Assembly (NCBI RefSeq): GCF_031453615.1
Contig: NZ_JAVIZT010000001.1
Location: forward strand, 62,001-126,000
Reading direction: 5' to 3'
DNA: 64,000 bases
Source: Microbacterium sp. SORGH_AS_0428
GTDB lineage: Bacteria; Actinomycetota; Actinomycetes; Actinomycetales; Microbacteriaceae
Below, piece after piece: positions 16,805 through 24,501 of the stretch; within the stretch, counting starts at the first letter, position 1; every line of letters begins with the position of its first letter. The position numbers and the translations under genes are program-made. The notes under the pieces were generated by a model. The model did not search any database and had not been told where the DNA came from. It was given only the letters and a program-made list of their open reading frames with translations.

Positions 16805-17074
16805 ATGGCAGAACGTCAGGCGAAAATCGCCAGCAGCTCGGGCCTTCACGCGCGCCCCGCCAAGCTCTTCGTGCAGGCGGTGCAGGAGAAGAAGCTCCCC
16901 GTCACGATCGCCCTCGAGGGCGGCCCCGACCTGAACGCGGGAAGCATCCTGTCGATCATCGGTCTCGGCGCCTCGCACGGCAGCGTCGTGACCCTGAAAG
17001 CGGAGGGCGAGGGGGCCGAGCAGGCTCTCGACGAGCTCGTCGCACTGCTCGAGACGGACCTCGACGCCGAGTAA
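16805..17074 (+). CDS. ptsH: HPr phosphocarrier protein
   Basis: 89-residue HPr. The active-site histidine is H15 in SSGLHARPAKLF, phosphorylated by EI and passed on to the EIIA domain encoded upstream. The region around S47 (NAGSILSIIGLG) corresponds to the regulatory serine of Gram-positive HPr. ATG at 16805 is preceded by GAGAGGAATC. It lies 33 bases after fruA and ends before a very strong hairpin, so it closes the fructose operon, possibly with an extra promoter in the short gap. Confidence 0.95.
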   Translation: MAERQAKIASSSGLHARPAKLFVQAVQEKKLPVTIALEGGPDLNAGSILSIIGLGASHGSVVTLKAEGEGAEQALDELVALLETDLDAE

Positions 17075-17086
17075 GGCATCCTTCAG

Positions 17087-17137
17087 ACGACGAAGGCGGA
17101 TGCGGTCACCTCCGGGTGCCGCATCCGCCTTCGTCGT
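17087..17137. terminator. Strong bidirectional terminator between ptsH and the metallo-hydrolase
   Basis: A perfect 19-bp inverted repeat: 17087-17105 pairs with 17119-17137 (left arm begins ACGACGAAGG, right arm ends CCTTCGTCGT). The loop itself holds CACC/GGTG. It lies between convergent genes and can serve both. Confidence 0.85.
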
Positions 17138-17143
17138 TCGTGC

Positions 17144-17782
17144 TCAGAGTTCGAGCGTGTCGCCCGGCTCGAGCACGACGAGCTCTCCGCCGTGCTGCTC
17201 TGCGGCCCATTTCAGACGGGCGCGGCCCATCTCCTTACCGGCGACAGAAAGCGTCATGTCGTGCGTTCCGAACACCTGGCGCGGCTTCACGGCGAGGACG
17301 AAGTCCATGGCGTCGCCGATCTTCAGCCACGGTGCACCCACGGGCGCGGCGAGCACCGTCACATCGTGGCCCTTGGGCAGCGCGTACGAGTCGCCGGGGT
17401 AGTAGAGCGTGTCGTCGACCAGGACACCCACGTTGTCGATCACCGGGATGCTCTCGTGGATGACGGCATGGCGGCCGCCGAAGAAGCGGAGCTGGAACGG
17501 CGCCACCTCGACCGTGTCTCCCGGAGCGACGACGGTGATGTCGTATCCGGGCGCGGCGTTCTTGACGCCCTCGGGCGCGTAGATGGGCAGCCCGGGATTG
17601 GCCGCGACGAGTCGGTCGATGTGATCGGCAGTCCAGTGGTCGGGATGCTCGTGGGTGATCACGAGGGCTGCGACGTTCGACGCGTCGGGCAGGGGAGTCG
17701 TGAACGAACCGGGGTCGATGATGAGCTTGCGGCCCTGCTTCTCGAGGGTGAGGGCGGCATGCTCGTGCTTGGTGATTCGCAT
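17144..17782 (-). CDS. MBL-fold metal-dependent hydrolase (UlaG-like)
   Basis: 212-residue metallo-beta-lactamase-fold protein. The start is the ATG at 17782 (MRITKHEHAALTLEKQGRKL), because this N-terminus with LIIDPGSF is the family opening. The metal motif is ITHEHPDHW (H44, H46, D48, H49); later ligands lie in GGRHAVIHESIP, YYPGDSYALP and FGTHDM. This short UlaG-like group (DUF1 of the beta-lactamase_2 type) has varied hydrolase functions and no specific substrate can be assigned. Monocistronic and convergent with ptsH. Confidence 0.85.
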   Translation of the reverse strand: MRITKHEHAALTLEKQGRKLIIDPGSFTTPLPDASNVAALVITHEHPDHWTADHIDRLVAANPGLPIYAPEGVKNAAPGYDITVVAPGDTVEVAPFQLRFFGGRHAVIHESIPVIDNVGVLVDDTLYYPGDSYALPKGHDVTVLAAPVGAPWLKIGDAMDFVLAVKPRQVFGTHDMTLSVAGKEMGRARLKWAAEQHGGELVVLEPGDTLEL

Positions 17783-17891
17783 GACGCGAGTCAACTCTTC
17801 GGGGGTCCTCGAGGCAACCCGACACGAATCCCGGCCTCGATTTGGCGCAACGCAAGACCGCATGGCATACTTGAACGGTTGCCACGGCAGC

Positions 17892-17967
17892 GGCCCCATC
17901 GTATAGCGGCCTAGTACGCCGCCCTCTCACGGCGGTAACGCGGGTTCGAATCCCGCTGGGGTCACCA
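17892..17967 (+). tRNA. tRNA-Glu (anticodon CTC)
   Basis: 76-nt cloverleaf. Acceptor arms GGCCCCA (17892-17898) and TGGGGTC; anticodon stem CCGCC/GGCGG with loop CTCTCAC placing CTC at the anticodon, reading GAG; T arm GCGGG-TTCGAAT-CCCGC; discriminator A and an encoded CCA end at 17967. An intrinsic terminator follows at once. Confidence 0.97.
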
Positions 17968-17970
17968 AGA

Positions 17971-18004
17971 GAAAACCCCCGGTTGATCCGGGGGTTTTCT
18001 TGTT
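17971..18004 (+). terminator. Intrinsic terminator of tRNA-Glu
   Basis: AAAACCCCCGG-TTGAT-CCGGGGGTTTT followed by CTTGTTTCT: an 11-bp stem with U-rich tail, five bases after the tRNA. Confidence 0.95.
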
Positions 18005-18137
18005 TCTCCGAAGCGCTCCGCGGCATCAGCATCTCGCGGCTCGCGTAGTGCGCGCACGACGCGGAAGCAATCCCCTCGGGTCGCATCCGGTCGCGGCATA
18101 CGGTGCCGTCGTTCGACACGAACGAGGGGAGCGAGAC

Positions 18138-18617
18138 GTGGACGTGACAGAGCGGATCGGTGAGCTGGCGATGGATGCGGGCATCCGCGTCGCGGCGGCG
18201 GAGTCGCTGACCGGCGGGCAGGTGTGCACGGCCCTCGGTGCGACGCCGGGCGCATCCGATTGGTTCGCCGGGGGAGTCGTCGCCTACACGATCGAGACGA
18301 AGAACCTCGTGCTCGGTGTGCACCTGGACATCGACCCCTGTTCCGCCGAGTGTGCGCGGACGATGGCTGCGGGGGTGCGCGATGCGCTGGAAGTGGATGC
18401 TGCCGTCGCCACGACGGGTGTCGGCGGGCCGGATCCGCAAGACGGTCACGCGCCCGGGACCGTCTTCATCGGCTGGGCGCGGGGGTCGCACGTCGGCGCG
18501 CGCGAGTTCTCCTTCGAGGGGGACGACCCGGAGCAGATCGTCGAGGCGAGCACGCGGGCGGCGCTGGAGATGCTTGCCGAGATCCTCGACGGCATGTCGG
18601 AGGACGAGGACCGCTGA
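18138..18617 (+). CDS. CinA-family nicotinamide-nucleotide amidohydrolase
   Basis: 159-residue protein equal to the C-terminal CinA (PncC) domain, which deamidates nicotinamide mononucleotide to nicotinate mononucleotide in NAD recycling. Family blocks: VAAAESLTGGQVCTALGATPGASDWFAGGVVAYT, where the AESLTGG segment holds the catalytic serine, and TTGVGGPDPQDGHAPGTVFIGWA. The GTG at 18138 is chosen because AGGGGAG (18125-18131) lies seven bases upstream and the domain begins there; the open frame further upstream is not CinA-like. The N-terminal molybdopterin-like domain of full CinA is absent, as in many actinobacteria. Confidence 0.92.
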   Translation: MDVTERIGELAMDAGIRVAAAESLTGGQVCTALGATPGASDWFAGGVVAYTIETKNLVLGVHLDIDPCSAECARTMAAGVRDALEVDAAVATTGVGGPDPQDGHAPGTVFIGWARGSHVGAREFSFEGDDPEQIVEASTRAALEMLAEILDGMSEDEDR

Positions 18618-18621
18618 CGCG

Positions 18622-19158
18622 TCAGTGGTGCGGCACCACCGGAACGGTGCCGTCATCGCGCAGCAGGATCCCGTCCTGCACCGCACCGAGGGCCGGCGTC
18701 ACCAGCACCGCGATGAGCGCGGCGGCGGCGAGCAACTGGCCGACCCGCAGATGCTGCGCGGGTACAGTGCGGTGCATGGCGGCTGCCGCACAGGCGCCGA
18801 GTGCCACGCTGAGGGTGACGCAGACCGCGACGCCCACGATGCTCGTGTGTGCAGGTTCGCTCGCCAGCAGCGACGTCGCGGCGAGCATCGCGAGCAGGGC
18901 TCCCGCTGTGACGGCGCGTGGGGCAAGGAAGCGACCGGCGCGAAGTGCCGCGACGCCCCATCCGAGTCCGCCGAGGCCGAGAGCTGCGGCACCGACTCCG
19001 AGGATCCGGTTCACCGATGTCGCGTCCGGGAGGACGACAGCGCCTGCGCCGAGGGCAGCGAGCACGAGCGCGGCACCCCAGGCGAGGGCGGCCGGCCACG
19101 GGCCGGCGAGCAATGCTGCCCGCAGGCCCGTGGCCGCGCTCGCGCGCTGCACGCTCAT
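18622..19158 (-). CDS. Hypothetical integral membrane protein (178 aa)
   Basis: 178-residue alanine- and leucine-rich protein with about five hydrophobic helices (residues about 22-43, 52-73, 82-99, 105-127 and 140-160) and a short polar C-terminus ending DGTVPVVPHH. I do not recognise a named family. Its ATG at 19158 overlaps the stop of the upstream DUF4383-type gene by four bases, so the two are probably co-translated and may act together in the membrane. Confidence 0.75.
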   Translation of the reverse strand: MSVQRASAATGLRAALLAGPWPAALAWGAALVLAALGAGAVVLPDATSVNRILGVGAAALGLGGLGWGVAALRAGRFLAPRAVTAGALLAMLAATSLLASEPAHTSIVGVAVCVTLSVALGACAAAAMHRTVPAQHLRVGQLLAAAALIAVLVTPALGAVQDGILLRDDGTVPVVPHH

Positions 19159-19562
19159 GCCGTGGCGATGCGCGCGCCGCGGTCGGCGCCGACGCCGATG
19201 GCCAGCAGCACGACGGCGCTGCCGAGGTGCAAGAAGTGGTCCGGGACGTTCAAGGCCAGGATGTTCGCGGCAGTGCCGACGAGGAAGAACCCGGCCACGC
19301 CGAGCAGCAGGTAGGCGGCGCCCACGACGGTGTTCACCGTCTTGGCAGCACGGACGTTCGCGAGACCCGCGACCAGCAGTGCCGCACCGATCAGGAGGTG
19401 GGCGACGTTGTGCAGCGGGTTCACGGCGAAGATGCCGAGAAGAAGCCCGCCCTCGGTGGCGAGGAAGCCGACGCCGCCGGTCACGGCGAAGCCGAGGAGG
19501 CCGACGAGGAGATAGACCGCGCCGAAGACGGTCGCGACGATGCGGTTCGGGGAAGAGCTCAT
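19155..19562 (-). CDS. DUF4383 family membrane protein
   Basis: 135-residue membrane protein with four hydrophobic helices. The start is the ATG at 19562 (MSSSPNRIVATVFG), supported by GGAGGT nine bases upstream. The pattern PNRIVATVFGAVYLLVGLLGF followed by NPLHNVAHLLIGAALL and LHLGSAVVLL is that of DUF4383. Role unknown; related proteins in actinobacteria often lie near redox or stress genes. Co-translated with the following membrane protein through an ATGA overlap. Confidence 0.85.
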   Translation of the reverse strand: MSSSPNRIVATVFGAVYLLVGLLGFAVTGGVGFLATEGGLLLGIFAVNPLHNVAHLLIGAALLVAGLANVRAAKTVNTVVGAAYLLLGVAGFFLVGTAANILALNVPDHFLHLGSAVVLLAIGVGADRGARIATA

Positions 19563-19664
19563 GATGACCTCCGGTGTGAGGAGGACGCGACCGTGTGCCG
19601 CATCCATCACTTGTTCGTGACGGGGTCGAGAACGGATGGGAACACTTTCAGGCCGCTCACAGAA

Positions 19665-19698
19665 ACGGGGCGCCGCTCCCGAAGGAACGACGCCCCGT
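19665..19698 (-). terminator. Terminator for the secreted-protein gene
   Basis: Read on the minus strand: ACGGGGCG...TTCC-TTCG-GGAG...CGCCCCGT followed by TTCT. The stem is long and closed by a UUCG tetraloop, directly after the stop of the gene at 19710-20237. Confidence 0.8.
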
Positions 19699-19709
19699 GC
19701 GCGCGGTGG

Positions 19710-20237
19710 TCAGTTGAGCAGACCACCCAGATCGAGGTCGGAGGTGAGTCCGTCGACGAGATCGCCCACCTGCGTGCCGATGTCGCCGACAGATCCGCCG
19801 ACCGACGTCTCGGGGGCGACAGGCGCGTCGATACCGGTCTCGTTGCCGGAGCCGACCGGCGCATCGACAGGAGCCTGCACGTCGTTACCGGAGGCGACCG
19901 GCGCCTGCAGGTCGTTACCCGACGCGACCGGCGCCTGGTTGCCGGAGAGCACGTCGCCCACGATGGGGCCCTGGATCACGCTCACGTCGCCGACGGAGGT
20001 GTCGGGGGCCACGGATGTCTCGGGGGACACGGAGGCATTTCCGGCCTCGATCGCGCTCGTCAGCCAGGTCTGCGCGGCTTCGACCGGGGCGCTCAGCGTC
20101 GTGGTGAAGGTGGACCAGTCGCCCTCGCGGGGCTCATCGGCCGAAGCCGGCAGCGCGAAGCCGGCGACAGCGATCGCTGCAGCGCCCGCTCCCGCCGCGG
20201 TGATGATTGCCAGACGGTTCTTCGTGTTCGTACGCAT
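19710..20237 (-). CDS. Secreted low-complexity protein downstream of SigK/RskA module
   Basis: 175-residue exported protein. ATG at 20237 (MRTNTKNRLAIITAAGAG) follows AAGGAGAG. A signal peptide with hydrophobic core AAAIAVAGFAL ends at the likely cleavage site ASA-DEP near residue 34. The mature part is acidic and repetitive, with copies of QAPVASGND and repeated APETSVG, D-T-S-V-G-D units; no enzyme motif is seen. It is preceded by CCATCC, the -35 sequence known for SigK promoters in mycobacteria, and sits beside sigK-rskA, so it may be a SigK target. Function unknown; an extracellular or wall-associated role is likely. Confidence 0.75.
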   Translation of the reverse strand: MRTNTKNRLAIITAAGAGAAAIAVAGFALPASADEPREGDWSTFTTTLSAPVEAAQTWLTSAIEAGNASVSPETSVAPDTSVGDVSVIQGPIVGDVLSGNQAPVASGNDLQAPVASGNDVQAPVDAPVGSGNETGIDAPVAPETSVGGSVGDIGTQVGDLVDGLTSDLDLGGLLN

Positions 20238-20279
20238 CGATATCTCTCCTTGTTTTCCGTCTGCGACCTTTCGGCCGCA

Positions 20280-20314
20280 CACAGGTCATCCGAAGCCGAG
20301 GCTCGATCGGATGG
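20280..20314 (-). promoter_or_regulatory. Candidate SigK-type promoter (CCATCC -35)
   Basis: On the minus strand CCATCC (20314-20309) is identical to the -35 reported for Mycobacterium SigK promoters. A -10 cannot be fixed: TCGGAT or CGGATG lie 15-16 bases further. The transcript would start near 20280, about 40 bases before the ATG of the secreted-protein gene. Confidence 0.4.
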
Positions 20315-20325
20315 GAGGAAACATC

Positions 20326-21075
20326 TCAGGTCGTGATGGCGAACATCGCGTCGCTGGTGGGCAGACCGCTGGGGGAGCCGCCCGCGGCCTCCACGGTGAC
20401 AGCGATCACGTCGCCCGGCTGGAACGTGCCGTCGAGCTCGGAGACGGCGTCGTTCGCCGAGAAGGTGCCCGCTGGAAGAGGGGCGCCGTCGCGGATGAAC
20501 CACATCTCGAACGTCTTGTCGCTCTCGAGCGTCGGCATGCCGTCCGTCACGAGCACCGCCCGACCCGTGGACGCGGACCAATGCGCCGTCGCGGAGGCGC
20601 CGTCATCGAGGGTCACGCTCGCGGACTGCGCGTCGGGGGCGTCTTGGATCTGCTCCAGCGCGACCTGAGCGCCGTCTACCGGGTTCAGCAGGCGCCCGAG
20701 CGACAGGCCGCCGATGCCGAGCGCGAGGATGAAGGCGAGCGAGGCGGCGAGTGCGAACCACATCCGCGATCGGGCGCGGCGTGGGGCGGGGGCAGGCGGC
20801 GTATCGATGACCGGCTCAGTGTGACCGGCAGATCGGGGAGCTTCCTGCGGGAGCGTGGCGATTCGAGCCAGCAACGCGTCGCGCACCTGCGGACGGGGTA
20901 CCACGTCATCTGCGCCGTCGGCAAGGGCGGCTGCGGTGTCGAGCTCGGTGGCTACGATCGTGTTCCAGGCCGGATGCGCGGCGAGGAGCTCCTGGAAGCG
21001 AGTCTCGTCTTCGGCGGAGAGCGCGTTCAGGGCATGGCCGGCCGCGAGGTCGCGGAACTCTTCTTCTTCCATCAC
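20326..21075 (-). CDS. rskA: Anti-sigma-K factor (RskA family)
   Basis: 249-residue single-pass membrane protein that holds an ECF sigma factor. The N-terminal anti-sigma domain (EEEEFRDLAAGHALNALSAEDETRFQELLAAHP, residues 3-35) is typical of RskA; a membrane helix MWFALAASLAFILALGIGGL lies near 105-124; the extracellular RskA domain follows with EMWFIRDGAPLPAGTF and the FxxxGDVIAVTVEAAGGS region. It overlaps sigK by four bases (21072-21075), so sigma and anti-sigma are made together. Regulated proteolysis of RskA is the known release mechanism; nothing about the inducing signal can be seen here. Confidence 0.92.
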   Translation of the reverse strand: MMEEEEFRDLAAGHALNALSAEDETRFQELLAAHPAWNTIVATELDTAAALADGADDVVPRPQVRDALLARIATLPQEAPRSAGHTEPVIDTPPAPAPRRARSRMWFALAASLAFILALGIGGLSLGRLLNPVDGAQVALEQIQDAPDAQSASVTLDDGASATAHWSASTGRAVLVTDGMPTLESDKTFEMWFIRDGAPLPAGTFSANDAVSELDGTFQPGDVIAVTVEAAGGSPSGLPTSDAMFAITT

Positions 21076-21671
21076 TGCACCCCCATCCTCGTTCGCAATC
21101 TGCTCAGTCCATCACGCATGCGTGTCTTCACGGTTCCCAACGGCGCCCCGACGAGCGCGGCGATCTCGGTCTGAGAGTAACCGCCGTAGTAGGCGAGGAC
21201 GATCGCCTCACGCTGCGCTTCGGGTAGCCCGGCGAGCGCCTCGGAGACGCGCCCGCCCTCGATCTTCAGTTCCACCGTCTCGGCGACGCCGTCATATGCG
21301 ACGTCGAGATCGCGAAGGCCGACACGTGCATCACGATCAGCGCTGGCCTGCGACGCCCGCACGCGGTCGACGGCTCGGCGGTGCGCGATGGTGAGAACCC
21401 ACGACCTTCCTTGTCCCTTGTTCGGAGCGAAGCGGGAAGCGGATTGCCAGATCTCGAGGAAGACCTCTTGCAGCACCTCCTCGCTCTGCGAAGGGTCGAC
21501 GAGGACGCGACGGATGAGGCCGAACATGCGCGGCGACAGCATGTCGTACAACTGCGCGAAGGCGTTCTGATCGCCCCCGGCGATCGCGGCCAGCAGCGTC
21601 GCCACATGATCGATTCCCTCCGAGCCGTCCTCGGGAACCTCGACGCCGTCGATCACCACATTCACCAGCAT
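21072..21671 (-). CDS. sigK: ECF RNA polymerase sigma factor SigK
   Basis: 199-residue group 4 sigma factor. Region 2 contains AFAQLYDMLSPRMFGLIRRVL and SEEVLQEVFLEIWQSASRF; region 4 contains LAGLPEAQREAIVLAYYGGYSQTEIAALVGAPLGTVKTRMRDGL, the helix-turn-helix that reads the -35. The pairing with an RskA anti-sigma gene directly downstream assigns it to the SigK group. A 64-base gap separates it from the DUF4349 gene behind it on the same strand, so it may share transcripts with the second sigma module upstream. Confidence 0.92.
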   Translation of the reverse strand: MLVNVVIDGVEVPEDGSEGIDHVATLLAAIAGGDQNAFAQLYDMLSPRMFGLIRRVLVDPSQSEEVLQEVFLEIWQSASRFAPNKGQGRSWVLTIAHRRAVDRVRASQASADRDARVGLRDLDVAYDGVAETVELKIEGGRVSEALAGLPEAQREAIVLAYYGGYSQTEIAALVGAPLGTVKTRMRDGLSRLRTRMGVQ

Positions 21672-21735
21672 GCCTTATCGCGCTCGCAACACCCTGCGGG
21701 CGCGCGGCGGACGAAACCGCGTGGTAGGGCAGGGC

Positions 21736-22827
21736 TTAGCGGGGTTCGTGAGCGTCAGCCGGGCTTTCGGGGGCCGGAGCGGCATCCCGCGATCGGCGGA
21801 GGCGCTGCGCGCGACGCAGGCGTCGCATTGCCCACACGATCACGACCGCGACGGCGATGACCGCGAGCCACGGCAGAAGGAAGCCCAGCCCGATCACGAT
21901 CCCGTTCACAGTCGCGACCAGCCCCGCCCACCCCGCGGCGATCCCGTCGCCGAAGCCGGCGGGATCCGCGTGAGGCGCTGCGTCCTTCGGAGCGAGAGTG
22001 ACCGTCAGCGTCGACATCGCGACCTGATCCTCGAGCATCTCGAGCTGCTGTCGGTCCGCATCCAGCGCCGCCTGTCGGTCGGCGAGTGCGGACTCCGCGG
22101 CGATCAGATCCGCGACCGATGCGGACTGCGCGAGCAGTTCGGTCAGACGTGAGACCGACGTCTCCTGCGCCGCGATCCTCGCACGCAGGTCGACAGCCTG
22201 GTCCGTGACGTCGAAACGGTCCACCGACGATGCCGACACCGTCCCGAGCGCTCCGACCTGATCGATCACATCCTGCAGCCGCTCCGCGGGGACCCGCACG
22301 GTGATCGAGCTCTGCGGGGGCGCCGGGTACGCCGGGTCCGTCGTGGTCGGAGCGCCGGCGATGCTCGCCGATGAGACGTATCCCTGCGCACCCGTCACGA
22401 TCGCGGTGATCTGCTGCTGCGCAGCCGCGGGGTCGTCCACGGTCATCTGCAGCCAGCCCGACGCGGACACCTCGCGTCCCGCATCCGTCGCCCCGGACCT
22501 GCTCGCGTCGGCGCTGCCCGCCGCGCCCTGGACCACGAGGGGACCCGTCTCCGCCTGCTCGGTCACGGGCGCGTCGGAGAGTGACACCGGGTTGGTCATC
22601 TCCGGTCCACGACCGCCGAGGACGACGGGGGAGACGACCGCCGCCAGCGCGACGACCGCGACACCGGCGGCGGCGACGGCCCACCCGCCGCGACGTCGCG
22701 CCCGTCGGCGCATCCGGTCGAACGCGAGGTCGCGTTCGATGCCTCGCTCGATCCGGTCGACCTGCTCTGCGGACGGCCCCTCCGGCAAGGACAGATCCTG
22801 CCGCTGCTCCCGGTCGTCGATCGTCAT
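21736..22827 (-). CDS. DUF4349 domain membrane protein, possible anti-sigma partner
   Basis: 363-residue protein. The ATG at 22827 overlaps the upstream sigma gene. A cytoplasmic N-terminus of about 48 residues is followed by a membrane helix (WAVAAAGVAVVALAAVVSPVVLG), the extracytoplasmic DUF4349 domain (SGWLQMTVDDPAAAQQQI, SSITVRVPAERLQDVIDQVGALG, VSASSVDRFDVTDQAVDLRARI), a coiled-coil segment around residues 225-280 and a C-terminal membrane helix. Translational coupling to an ECF sigma factor and the topology suggest that the N-terminus acts as its anti-sigma factor; that is inference. Confidence 0.85.
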   Translation of the reverse strand: MTIDDREQRQDLSLPEGPSAEQVDRIERGIERDLAFDRMRRRARRRGGWAVAAAGVAVVALAAVVSPVVLGGRGPEMTNPVSLSDAPVTEQAETGPLVVQGAAGSADASRSGATDAGREVSASGWLQMTVDDPAAAQQQITAIVTGAQGYVSSASIAGAPTTTDPAYPAPPQSSITVRVPAERLQDVIDQVGALGTVSASSVDRFDVTDQAVDLRARIAAQETSVSRLTELLAQSASVADLIAAESALADRQAALDADRQQLEMLEDQVAMSTLTVTLAPKDAAPHADPAGFGDGIAAGWAGLVATVNGIVIGLGFLLPWLAVIAVAVVIVWAMRRLRRAQRLRRSRDAAPAPESPADAHEPR

Positions 22828-23372
22828 GATGCGTTCCCCTCCTGGACGGTGCCGCGCAGGCGGCTGCGGATGCGGGAGAGACGGTTGCGGACGGCGCCGT
22901 GGGTCAGACCCAGCTCGGCGGCCGCGGCATCGTAGGCGTAGCCGTGCGCGGCGCACAGGACGAAGAGCTCGCGATCGAGATCGTCGAGTCTCGCCACCTC
23001 CCGGGCGACGCGATCGGCCAGCTCGGAGTCGATGACCGCCTGCTCCACGTCGATCGGCGACGGCATGCGGTCGTCGAGCGGCGCACCGACGTGTTCGCGC
23101 TCGCGACGCAGCGCACGCAGGCGGTTCGCGCACACCAGGCGACAGATCGTCGCGAACCAGGGGAGAGCCGAGGCTCCCTCCAGCCGGAAGCCGTGAAGCT
23201 TCCGCCATGCCGTGACGAACGTCTCCTGCGCCGCATCCTCGGCGTCCGCGGTCGTCGGCAGCAGGATCGCCGCGATGCGGTAGACCGCGTCGATGTTGCC
23301 GCGATACAGCGCACGGAAGGCCTCGTGGTCTCCGTGCGACGCGCGCGCGATCAGCTCCCCATCGCTGGTCAT
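22824..23372 (-). CDS. ECF-type RNA polymerase sigma factor
   Basis: 182-residue sigma-70 family factor. Region 2: HEAFRALYRGNIDAVYRIAAILLP and AEDAAQETFVTAWRKLHGFRLEG, then ALPWFATICRLVCANRLRALRRE. Region 4: ARLDDLDRELFVLCAAHGYAYDAAAAELGLTHGAVRNRLSRIRSRLR. ATGA overlap with the DUF4349 gene. Its own promoter cannot be recognised with confidence in the 120 bases shared with the divergent terC gene. Confidence 0.9.
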   Translation of the reverse strand: MTSDGELIARASHGDHEAFRALYRGNIDAVYRIAAILLPTTADAEDAAQETFVTAWRKLHGFRLEGASALPWFATICRLVCANRLRALRREREHVGAPLDDRMPSPIDVEQAVIDSELADRVAREVARLDDLDRELFVLCAAHGYAYDAAAAELGLTHGAVRNRLSRIRSRLRGTVQEGNAS

Positions 23373-23458
23373 CGTGCCCCAATCCCTCAGCGCCGGACAC
23401 GCCGACGTCTTCTCTCACCCTCAGGTGTCCTCGGCCGCCCGATCGTCTCAGATCCGCA

Positions 23459-23493
23459 TAAACTGTGGCGTCCGCCGATTCCGAAAGGCTCTC
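23459..23493 (+). promoter_or_regulatory. Promoter and ribosome-binding site of the TerC gene
   Basis: TAAACT at 23459-23464 is a good -10 element; the transcript would start near 23471, and GAAAGG precedes ATG 23494. No manganese (yybP-ykoY) riboswitch fits in this short leader. Confidence 0.5.
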
Positions 23494-24492
23494 ATGGGCT
23501 TCGAGATCCCGGTGTGGTTCCAGATCGTCGCGCTGACCGTGCTCGTTCTGATCCTGGCCGCCGACCTTCTCCTCATCCTCCGTCGTCCCCACATCCCCTC
23601 CGCGCGGGAGGCCACCCTGTGGGTCGTCTTCTACGTGTCGCTTGCGCTCGTGTTCGCCCTCATCCTGCTGTGGGTCTCGGGTAGCGCGGATGCGGCGGGC
23701 CAGTTCGTGGCCGGATGGTTGACGGAGTACAGCCTCTCGGTCGACAACCTGTTCGTCTTCGTGCTGCTGATGGGCCAGTTCGCCGTCCCGCGCAAGTACC
23801 AGCAGGAGGTGCTGATGGTGGGGATCATCATCGCGCTCGTGCTGCGAGGCATCTTCATCGCGTTCGGTGCGGTGCTGATCGACAACCTCTCGTGGATCTT
23901 CTACGTGTTCGGGCTCTTCCTCGTCTGGACGGCCTGGCGTCAGGCCTTCCCCGGCGACGACGAGCACGGCGAGCAGCGCGAGAACGCCGTCGTGCGGCTG
24001 CTGCGGCGTTTCATCCAGATCCGCGACGAGTACGACGGATCGAAGCTGCGCACCGTGGTCGACGGCAAGAAGGTCTTCACGCCGATGCTGCTCGTCTTCG
24101 TGGCGATCGGCTTCACCGACCTCGTCTTCGCGATCGACTCGATCCCGGCGATCTTCGGCATCACGCAGAGCGCCTTCATCGTCTTCACCGCCAACATCTT
24201 CGCCCTCATGGGGCTGCGCCAGCTCTACTTTCTGCTGGGCGGACTGCTCGATCGCCTGCGCTACCTGCACTACGGGATCGCGTTCATCCTCGCCTTCATC
24301 GGCGTGAAGCTGTTCCTCCACGCCCTGCACGAGAACGAGCTGCCGTTCATCAACGGCGGTCACGGCGTCGAATGGGCGCCCGACATCTCTGCGTGGGTCT
24401 CGCTGATCGTGATCGTGATCGCCATGGCGACCGCGACCATCGCCAGTGTCGTGGCGGCGCGGCGCGAGGCCGCATCCGTCGACGAGGGCTGA
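23494..24492 (+). CDS. TerC family integral membrane protein
   Basis: 332-residue membrane protein of the TerC/Alx family, associated with manganese efflux and metal supply to exported proteins, or with tellurite resistance. Start at ATG 23494 (MGFEIPVWFQIVALTVL). Family motifs are present: FVAGWLTEYSLSVDNLFVFVLLM (about residues 68-90) with the conserved ESLSVDN-type acidic residues, and FTDLVFAIDSIPAIFGIT (about 207-225) with DSIPA. About eight or nine hydrophobic helices. Single gene, divergent from the sigma operon. Confidence 0.93.
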   Translation: MGFEIPVWFQIVALTVLVLILAADLLLILRRPHIPSAREATLWVVFYVSLALVFALILLWVSGSADAAGQFVAGWLTEYSLSVDNLFVFVLLMGQFAVPRKYQQEVLMVGIIIALVLRGIFIAFGAVLIDNLSWIFYVFGLFLVWTAWRQAFPGDDEHGEQRENAVVRLLRRFIQIRDEYDGSKLRTVVDGKKVFTPMLLVFVAIGFTDLVFAIDSIPAIFGITQSAFIVFTANIFALMGLRQLYFLLGGLLDRLRYLHYGIAFILAFIGVKLFLHALHENELPFINGGHGVEWAPDISAWVSLIVIVIAMATATIASVVAARREAASVDEG

Positions 24493-24501
24493 GCAGCCCG
24501 G

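Noticed and set aside
23373..23493. Manganese (yybP-ykoY) riboswitch upstream of the TerC gene
   Set aside because: The leader after the likely -10 is only about 25 bases and lacks the conserved loops.
21736..24363. Extended minus-strand frame running from the DUF4349 gene back through terC
   Set aside because: Only the part from 22827 downward is real; the upstream part is antisense to terC and to the sigma gene in another frame.
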